A stretch of DNA of 12,093 nucleotides from Lentisphaerota bacterium (GTDB lineage Bacteria; Verrucomicrobiota; Kiritimatiellia; UBA8416; JAFGTH01), in NCBI GenBank assembly GCA_016934225.1, contig JAFGTH010000044.1:1-12093 (forward strand), read 5' to 3'. A program made the position numbers and the translations under genes. The notes beneath the pieces are model-generated. The model made no database searches, was not told where the DNA came from, and worked only from the letters and a program-made list of their open reading frames with translations. The stretch's first letter is position 1; each line of letters starts with the position of its first letter. Below are positions 7,184 through 12,093 of this stretch, piece after piece.

Positions 7184-8395
7184 ATGAAAAGAATGAAAAA
7201 GATTGACGGCGGCATAACGGCTGCAAAAGGGTATCGTGCGGCAGGTATACATGCGGGTATCAAAGGCCCGAAAGCAGATATGGCTCTAATTGTATCCGAC
7301 GCGCCGGCGGCAGCGGCGGGTGTTTTTACATCGAACAAAATCAAAGGCGCAGTGGTGAAGCTATGTATGGAACGAATTATCGGCGGCGTCGCCCAGGCAA
7401 TAATCGTCAATAGCGGGAATGCAAATGCATGTACCGGCGAACAGGGTATGAAGGATGCCGTTCGAATGGGGCAACTCGTTGCGGATCTGTTGCACATTCA
7501 GGAAGACAAGGTATTTGTGAGCTCGACCGGCACAATTGGAGTGCCCATGCCGATGGGCAAGATAGAGCGGGGCATCAACTTAGCCGTGGAGGCCTTGTCC
7601 GAAACCGGCGGCGATGCGGCAGCCAAAGCGATAATGACCACTGACACGAAGGACAAACAGGTGGCGTTTGAGCGCGAAATCGGCGGCGTAACGGTGCGCA
7701 TCGGTGGTATGGCGAAAGGCGCCGGCATGATTGAACCCAATATGGCAACCATGTTGTCGTTCATTACAACTGATGCAGCAGTCAAACAAACCGCCCTTCA
7801 ATCGTGCTTGTCCGCTGCCGTCGAACAAAGCTTCAATAAAATATCAGTTGATGGCGACCAAAGTTGCAACGATACCGTTTTAATTCTCGCAAATGGCATG
7901 GCGGGTAATAAACCGCTGGACGAGTCGCATCCCGATTGGCCTTTGTTTGTTGACATGGTGAATGAAATCACATTGACGCTCGCAAGAAAAATTGTTGAAG
8001 ACGGCGAAGGCGCGACAAAATTTGTTATGGTATCCGTAGTTGGCGCAGCCTCGCCTAAAGACGCGCGTAAAGCCGTTAGAAGCGTCGCCAATTCGCTTTT
8101 GGTTAAAACGTCATGGTTCGGCGAAGATCCGAATTGGGGGCGCGTTATTGACGCAGTTGGTTACTCGGGTGCGGAAGTTGTGGAAAATCAGGTGGATATC
8201 ATGTATGACGATGTTAGCGCGGTCAAGAACGGACAGGTTGCGGCGGCGACCGCATTAAGCGAGCTGGAAAATGTTCTCAAAAAAAGGTCATTTTCGATTA
8301 CGATCAATTTGAACATCGGCAAATATTCCGACTGGATTTATACATGTGATTGCAGCAAAGAATATGTTCAAATTAATTCCGAGTACATGACATAG
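7184..8395 (+). CDS. argJ: Glutamate N-acetyltransferase / amino-acid acetyltransferase ArgJ (ornithine acetyltransferase)
   Basis: 403 residues from ATG 7184; GTG 7169 and ATG 7193 are alternatives and the ribosome site is not decisive. ArgJ transfers the acetyl group of N-acetylornithine to glutamate, and in some species it also uses acetyl-CoA. It is made as a precursor that cleaves itself before a Thr nucleophile; the site is clear as 'AKGAGMIEPNMATMLSFITT', with Thr189 as the catalytic residue. Other family landmarks are 'GVFTSNKIKGAVV' near the N-terminus, 'VSSTGTIGVPMPM' (oxyanion-hole region), 'VDGDQSCNDTVLILANG', 'SWFGEDPNWGRVIDAVGYSG', and the C-terminal 'YVQINSEYMT'. The family more often has D-G-D-T-S-T-N-D, so Gln and Cys are small deviations. 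It heads the arg run and is followed by argB after 14 nt. Confidence 0.97.
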   Translation: MKRMKKIDGGITAAKGYRAAGIHAGIKGPKADMALIVSDAPAAAAGVFTSNKIKGAVVKLCMERIIGGVAQAIIVNSGNANACTGEQGMKDAVRMGQLVADLLHIQEDKVFVSSTGTIGVPMPMGKIERGINLAVEALSETGGDAAAKAIMTTDTKDKQVAFEREIGGVTVRIGGMAKGAGMIEPNMATMLSFITTDAAVKQTALQSCLSAAVEQSFNKISVDGDQSCNDTVLILANGMAGNKPLDESHPDWPLFVDMVNEITLTLARKIVEDGEGATKFVMVSVVGAASPKDARKAVRSVANSLLVKTSWFGEDPNWGRVIDAVGYSGAEVVENQVDIMYDDVSAVKNGQVAAATALSELENVLKKRSFSITINLNIGKYSDWIYTCDCSKEYVQINSEYMT

Positions 8396-8409
8396 AGGGT
8401 TAAACAGTC

Positions 8410-9297
8410 ATGCAGCAGGCAATACAAAAAGCATCGGTTCTCATTGAAGCTTTACCCTACATACAGCGCTTTCGGGACGCAATTATAGTTGTCAAATTCG
8501 GCGGTAGCGCGATGGAGGTGCCGGCAAATGCTCAAAGCGTGATGGCTGATATAGCTTTCATGGAATGCGCCGGCATGTCGCCGGTTATTGTTCATGGCGG
8601 AGGGAAAGCTATTTCAAGGGGATTGACGAAGCAAGGCATTAAGTCTGAATTTATTCAGGGATTACGCGTGACCAGCGATGAAACCATTAAGGTCGTCGAA
8701 CAAGTTTTGGTTGATGAAGTGGGTCCGGCGATTGTGTCGTTGTTGACCGCGCGTGGGGCCAAGGCGGCGAGCATAAACGGCAAAACCGTGTTCAAAGTCA
8801 TAAAAAAATCGGAATTAGATGCCATCACAGGCAAGTCTGTTAATTGGGGCTTGGTGGGCGACCCCAGCGAGGTGGATACCGATGCGATCAGCGCCTTGAT
8901 AGCCGACGAAATAATACCGGTAATTTCGCCTCTTGGAATTGGCCCGGACAACAAGACGCACAATATCAATGCTGACGAAGCGGCAACAGCCGTTGCGCGC
9001 GCTTTGAAAGCGCGAAAACTCGCGTTTCTATCGGATGTGCCGGGACTGCTTAGAAACACGAGCGATCCTAAATCCATTATTTCTACGCTGACAATTACGG
9101 ATGTGGACAAATTAATCAAGGAAGGCGTAATTGCCGGCGGTATGTTGCCGAAGGTGCGCAGTGCGATTGCCGCGCTGGAAGCCGGAGTCAAAAAGATACA
9201 TATTGTGGATGGTCGAATGCCGCATTCTTTGCTTCTGGAGATATTTACCGATCAGGGTGTGGGTACGGAAATTGTTGGTTCGTCACGGGGACTCTAA
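8410..9297 (+). CDS. argB: Acetylglutamate kinase ArgB, probably arginine-inhibited type
   Basis: 295 residues from ATG 8410, with GAGGG at 8395-8399 overlapping the argJ stop. ArgB phosphorylates N-acetyl-L-glutamate with ATP. The amino-acid-kinase motifs are present: 'IVVKFGGSAM' with Lys29, and 'VIVHGGGKAISRGL' around His62. 'INADEAATAVARAL' and 'FLSDVPGLL' follow, then 'GVIAGGMLPKVRSAIAALEA' of the ATP site. The N-terminal stretch 'ASVLIEALPYIQRF' is the extra helix of arginine-sensitive hexameric kinases, absent from the shorter E. coli enzyme. The C-terminal 'KKIHIVDGRMPHSLLLEIFT' and 'GVGTEIV' fit their arginine-site signature. Feedback control at this step suits a cyclic pathway with ArgJ. 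One nt separates its stop from the argD ATG. Confidence 0.98.
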   Translation: MQQAIQKASVLIEALPYIQRFRDAIIVVKFGGSAMEVPANAQSVMADIAFMECAGMSPVIVHGGGKAISRGLTKQGIKSEFIQGLRVTSDETIKVVEQVLVDEVGPAIVSLLTARGAKAASINGKTVFKVIKKSELDAITGKSVNWGLVGDPSEVDTDAISALIADEIIPVISPLGIGPDNKTHNINADEAATAVARALKARKLAFLSDVPGLLRNTSDPKSIISTLTITDVDKLIKEGVIAGGMLPKVRSAIAALEAGVKKIHIVDGRMPHSLLLEIFTDQGVGTEIVGSSRGL

Positions 9298-9298
9298 A

Positions 9299-10477
9299 AT
9301 GAGCAGTAACAAGAAAATAGCAGATATGTTCAACACCTATGTAATGCCGACATATGCGCCCGGCATTGCGTTGGTTAAAGGAAACGGCGCAAAGGTGTGG
9401 GATGCCGATGGCAAAGAATATCTCGATTTCCTTGCCGGCATATCCGTATTGAATGTCGGCCATTCACATCCCAGAGTAGTGGCTGCCATACAGAAACAAG
9501 TCCAATCGTTAACACATGTGTCGAATTTATATTTTACGGAAAACGAGGCCATACTGGCGCAAAAATTGTCCGCCATCTCAATGGGCGGGAAATGTTTCTT
9601 CGCCAATTCCGGAGCTGAGGCAAATGAAGGCTTGATCAAGCTTGCCAGATTGTGGGGGCATGACGAAGGCAGGTACGAAATCATCTGCATGAAAAATTCG
9701 TTTCACGGCAGAACACTCGCTACCGCTGCGGCAACCGGCCAAACGAAAATACAGAAAGGCTTCGAACCTATGCCTGCCGGTTTCTGTCACGCTGAATACA
9801 ACAATCTCGATTCGGTCAAAAGTTTGATCAACGAGAAAACCGTCGCCGTTCTGTTGGAAGCGGTACAAGGGGAGGGCGGGATCATTCCGGCGGAGAAAAG
9901 TTTCATGATCGGAATTCGGAAACTGTGCGACGAAAAGAATCTGCTCATGCTGTGCGATGAAGTACAGTGCGGAATGGCGCGTACGGGCAAATGGTTCGGC
10001 TACCAGAATTATGACATTGAACCGGATGCTTTTTCATTGGCTAAAGCGCTTGGCAGCGGTTATCCGATAGGCGCGGTTGTCGGAAACAAGAGACTGGCGA
10101 ATGTCTTTCAACCCGGAAAACATGCCACCACCTTTGGAGGGACTCCTCTTGCGTGCGCTGCCGCAATCGCCACAATCGAAGTAATTGAGGAAGAAAACTT
10201 GCTGGAGAATGCGAAAACAAAGGGAGCAATGTTTCGGACTGGCCTTGAAGAAATTGCAAAACGGCAAGACGATATACAAGGTGTTCGGGGTATAGGTCTT
10301 ATGCTCGGGTTGGTAATGAAAGGGCCGGCAAAAGATGCTGTCGGCAGAATTATTGAAGCGGGCTTGTTGTGCATAGCCACGGCGGAGAATGTCATCAGAT
10401 TTTTGCCGCCCTTGAATATTACTCAAAATGATGTAGAACATGCGCTCGAAATTATCGGTAAATCGCTCAAATCGTGA
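9299..10477 (+). CDS. argD: Acetylornithine aminotransferase
   Basis: 392 residues from ATG 9299, which lies 1 nt after the argB stop and has GGGGA at 9287-9291. The frame is open further upstream inside argB, but that part is not coding. ArgD is a class-III PLP aminotransferase that converts N-acetylglutamate semialdehyde to N-acetylornithine using glutamate. Landmarks are 'YLDFLAGISVLNVGHSHP', 'NSGAEANEGLIKLAR' (PLP phosphate binding), 'NSFHGRTLATAAATG', 'LLMLCDEVQCGMARTGKWFG' (PLP-ring Asp), and 'FSLAKALGSGYPIGA' with Lys249 as the Schiff-base lysine. 'HATTFGGTPLACAAA' completes the set. Length is typical of ArgD. Related ornithine or GABA aminotransferases are less likely given the arg neighbours. 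Confidence 0.97.
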   Translation: MSSNKKIADMFNTYVMPTYAPGIALVKGNGAKVWDADGKEYLDFLAGISVLNVGHSHPRVVAAIQKQVQSLTHVSNLYFTENEAILAQKLSAISMGGKCFFANSGAEANEGLIKLARLWGHDEGRYEIICMKNSFHGRTLATAAATGQTKIQKGFEPMPAGFCHAEYNNLDSVKSLINEKTVAVLLEAVQGEGGIIPAEKSFMIGIRKLCDEKNLLMLCDEVQCGMARTGKWFGYQNYDIEPDAFSLAKALGSGYPIGAVVGNKRLANVFQPGKHATTFGGTPLACAAAIATIEVIEEENLLENAKTKGAMFRTGLEEIAKRQDDIQGVRGIGLMLGLVMKGPAKDAVGRIIEAGLLCIATAENVIRFLPPLNITQNDVEHALEIIGKSLKS

Positions 10478-10490
10478 TGGGGACAATAAT

Positions 10491-11738
10491 ATGACACTAA
10501 ACGATCTTAAACGCGAAAAACTTGGGATATGCGTTTCCGGCGGATTAGACAGCAAAACCATCACGAAGAAACTTGTGGATATTGGAATTGATGTGGTCTG
10601 TTTCGTCGCTGATCTTGCTCAGGCAGACGAAAAAGATATTGGCGATATTGTGAAAAAGATGGCGCCTTGCGGCGCCGAGACGATAATTGTTGATCTCAAA
10701 AAAGAAATGGCCGCCGCCTGTTTTGAGTTGATCAAAGCTCAGGGCATGTACGACGGAGGCTATTGGAATTCGACAGGGTTGGCGCGCGCGGTAACAGTGC
10801 GGGGCATTATACCGGAAATGAAGAAACAGGGATGCACTGTATTGGTTCATGGAGCGACCGGGCGCGGCAACGACCAGATGCGCTTCGAACGGTACGCCAA
10901 CGTGCTTGCGCCTGAGTTGAAAGTTTACGCCCCATGGCGTGATCCTGTTCTCCTCGTCGAGTTTCCCGGCAGGAGACAGATGGCTGATTACTTGAATAAG
11001 GCCGGTATTGAGGCATTTCCTGGCGGAAAGAAACGTTATTCTACAGATGCCAACCTGGCCGGACTGTCTTATGAAGCCGAAGATCTGGAAAGCTTGGAGA
11101 CGGCTTGCACGATCGTTCAGCCTCAAATGGGCGTTTGGCCTGAGGATGCGCCTGACAAAAAAGAAATGTTCGAAGTTAGATTTGAAAAAGGCGCTGCGGT
11201 GAAAATCAACGGTAGAAACGTTTCTCCGCTTGAGGCAATGCAGCAGGCCAATGTAATAGGCGGAAGAAACGGAATTGGATTAAAGAACGCGCTGGAGAAC
11301 CGAATTGTCGGCACTAAAAGCAGAGGCGTTTACGAATCGCCGGGAATGGAATTGTTAGGACAGTGTCTTCTCTCCGTATATCAGGCCACCATGGACAAGA
11401 GGACGACAGATCTATTCCGGTATCTTTCTGCTCTGATTGCGCAACAGGTTTATGACGGCCGGTACTACGATCCGGCGACAACCGCAGCTCAGGCAGCAAT
11501 TGACGTGATGACAGCATCGGCTTCGGGTAACGTGAAAGTTGCGTTGTACAAAGGCAATATTCTGTTCCAGGGTTTATCCGATTGCCCGGGATCCATATAT
11601 AATGAGACTGATTCCTCAATGGAGGCCAGTAAAGGATTAAATCCAACCAGTTCGCAAGGATTTGCGGAAATTCAGAGTGTTGAGGCCAAAGCCTTGGCGC
11701 GTGCCGGGCAGATTCGATCGTCCGGCGTCAAAAAATGA
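10491..11738 (+). CDS. argG: Argininosuccinate synthase
   Basis: 415 residues from ATG 10491, with GGGG at 10479-10482 (8-nt spacing). The frame is open from 10440, but that part lies inside argD. ArgG joins citrulline and aspartate using ATP, giving argininosuccinate, AMP and pyrophosphate. The PP-loop is 'ICVSGGLDSKTITKKL' (Ser16-Ser21). The aspartate site reads GATGRGNDQMRFE (residues 121-133) with Thr123, Asn127 and Asp128 retained. 'KKRYSTDANLAGLSYEAEDL', 'GGRNGIGLKNALENRIVGTK' and 'SRGVYESPGMELL' match the rest of the synthase fold. The usual signatures have S-G-G-L-D-T-S and G-K-G-N-D; here these are D-S-K and G-R-G-N-D, so this is a divergent branch. A final segment with 'TSSQGFAEIQSVEAKALARA' ends the protein. 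It overlaps thiD by 4 nt. Confidence 0.95.
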   Translation: MTLNDLKREKLGICVSGGLDSKTITKKLVDIGIDVVCFVADLAQADEKDIGDIVKKMAPCGAETIIVDLKKEMAAACFELIKAQGMYDGGYWNSTGLARAVTVRGIIPEMKKQGCTVLVHGATGRGNDQMRFERYANVLAPELKVYAPWRDPVLLVEFPGRRQMADYLNKAGIEAFPGGKKRYSTDANLAGLSYEAEDLESLETACTIVQPQMGVWPEDAPDKKEMFEVRFEKGAAVKINGRNVSPLEAMQQANVIGGRNGIGLKNALENRIVGTKSRGVYESPGMELLGQCLLSVYQATMDKRTTDLFRYLSALIAQQVYDGRYYDPATTAAQAAIDVMTASASGNVKVALYKGNILFQGLSDCPGSIYNETDSSMEASKGLNPTSSQGFAEIQSVEAKALARAGQIRSSGVKK

Positions 11739-12093
11739 TTACACCCACAGTTTTGACCATAGCAGGATCGGACAGTGGAGGCGGCGCCGGGATTCAGGCC
11801 GATCTGAAAACTTTTAACGCATTGAACGTGCATGGCACAACTGCAGTTACATGTATTACAGCTCAAAATCCTGACGGAGTCACAGGCATTCAAGCAGTGG
11901 ATCCGGATATGATCGAACAGCAGATAGCCGCGGTCTGCGATGGATTTTCGGTGGCAACCGCCAAAACAGGCATGCTCTTTTCCGCCCCGATTATCAGCGC
12001 CGTTGCCAAATCGCTCAGAACTTTTTCCATTCCAATTCTCGTGGTGGATCCGGTCATGGTTGCAACGTCTGGTTCAAGATTATTGCAAACAGA
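11735..12093 (+). CDS. thiD: Hydroxymethylpyrimidine / phosphomethylpyrimidine kinase ThiD, N-terminal part (3' end outside window)
   Basis: 119 complete codons are visible before the window ends. The start ATG at 11735 overlaps the argG stop as ATGA, suggesting translational coupling. The N-terminus 'TVLTIAGSDSGGGAGIQADL' is the ribokinase-family ThiD motif that binds the pyrimidine substrate. It is followed by 'TTAVTCITAQNPDGVTGIQA', then 'AKTGMLFSAPIISAVA', and 'LVVDPVMVATSGSRLL', the conserved D-P-V-M-V-A-x-S-G segment. ThiD phosphorylates HMP and HMP-phosphate in thiamine synthesis in the cytoplasm. The C-terminal catalytic and ATP-binding part is outside the window, so a fusion to ThiE or another domain cannot be judged. 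Pyridoxal kinase relatives are less likely given the GSDSGGGAGIQAD motif. Confidence 0.95.
   Translation, partial: MITPTVLTIAGSDSGGGAGIQADLKTFNALNVHGTTAVTCITAQNPDGVTGIQAVDPDMIEQQIAAVCDGFSVATAKTGMLFSAPIISAVAKSLRTFSIPILVVDPVMVATSGSRLLQT

Noticed and set aside
8655..9191. 178-codon open frame on the minus strand opposite argB
   Set aside because: Low-complexity Ser/Ala/Thr product with no motif, fully inside conserved argB.
9131..9298. Upstream extension of argD inside argB
   Set aside because: The extra 56 residues have no homology to aminotransferases, while ATG 9299 has a ribosome site and begins the family-typical N-terminus.
10545..11126. 193-codon open frame on the minus strand opposite argG
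   Set aside because: It lies entirely within a well-supported argG, its product has no recognisable motif, and it has no ribosome site or neighbours on that strand.

Overview
The window is a compact, all-forward-strand stretch of a bacterial chromosome. It holds eleven genes or gene fragments, with little non-coding DNA. Both ends are cut inside genes: a GspJ-like pseudopilin on the left and thiD on the right. Gene families and order suggest a Gram-negative bacterium of the PVC type (for example Kiritimatiellota, Lentisphaerota or Verrucomicrobiota). That lineage guess is an inference from layout and protein style; no rRNA or marker search could be run.

Region 1 (2-5995) is the distal part of a type II secretion system (T2SS) operon, in the order gspJ (partial), gspK, gspL-like, gspM-like, gspD. 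Genes overlap or abut (a TGATG junction, an ATGATG junction, gaps of about 20 nt), so co-translation is likely. The encoded parts run from the minor pseudopilins at the tip (GspJ, GspK), through the inner-membrane platform (GspL, GspM), to the outer-membrane secretin (GspD). GspD carries a long Lys/Glu/Gln-rich C-terminal tail.

Region 2 (about 6014-6958) holds the ribosomal protein pair rplM (L13) and rpsI (S9), preceded by a perfect -35 hexamer.

Region 3 (6959-7168) is a 210-nt non-coding gap with a plausible promoter and a cluster of small palindromes in front of argJ.

Region 4 (7184-12093) is an arginine biosynthesis run, argJ-argB-argD-argG, with thiD (thiamine pyrimidine kinase) overlapping the argG stop by 4 nt. 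ArgJ recycles acetyl groups, ArgB phosphorylates N-acetylglutamate, ArgD transaminates, and ArgG makes argininosuccinate from citrulline and aspartate. argC and argF, which are needed for the steps between, are not in the window. ArgB has the N-terminal extension and C-terminal motif typical of arginine-inhibited kinases, as expected for a cyclic ArgJ pathway.

No mobile elements, CRISPR arrays, tRNAs or rRNAs were seen. The window is mostly ordinary housekeeping and secretion machinery. The more unusual points are the GspD tail and insertions, the ArgG that departs from its family signatures, the argG-thiD coupling, and the palindromes over the argJ promoter.
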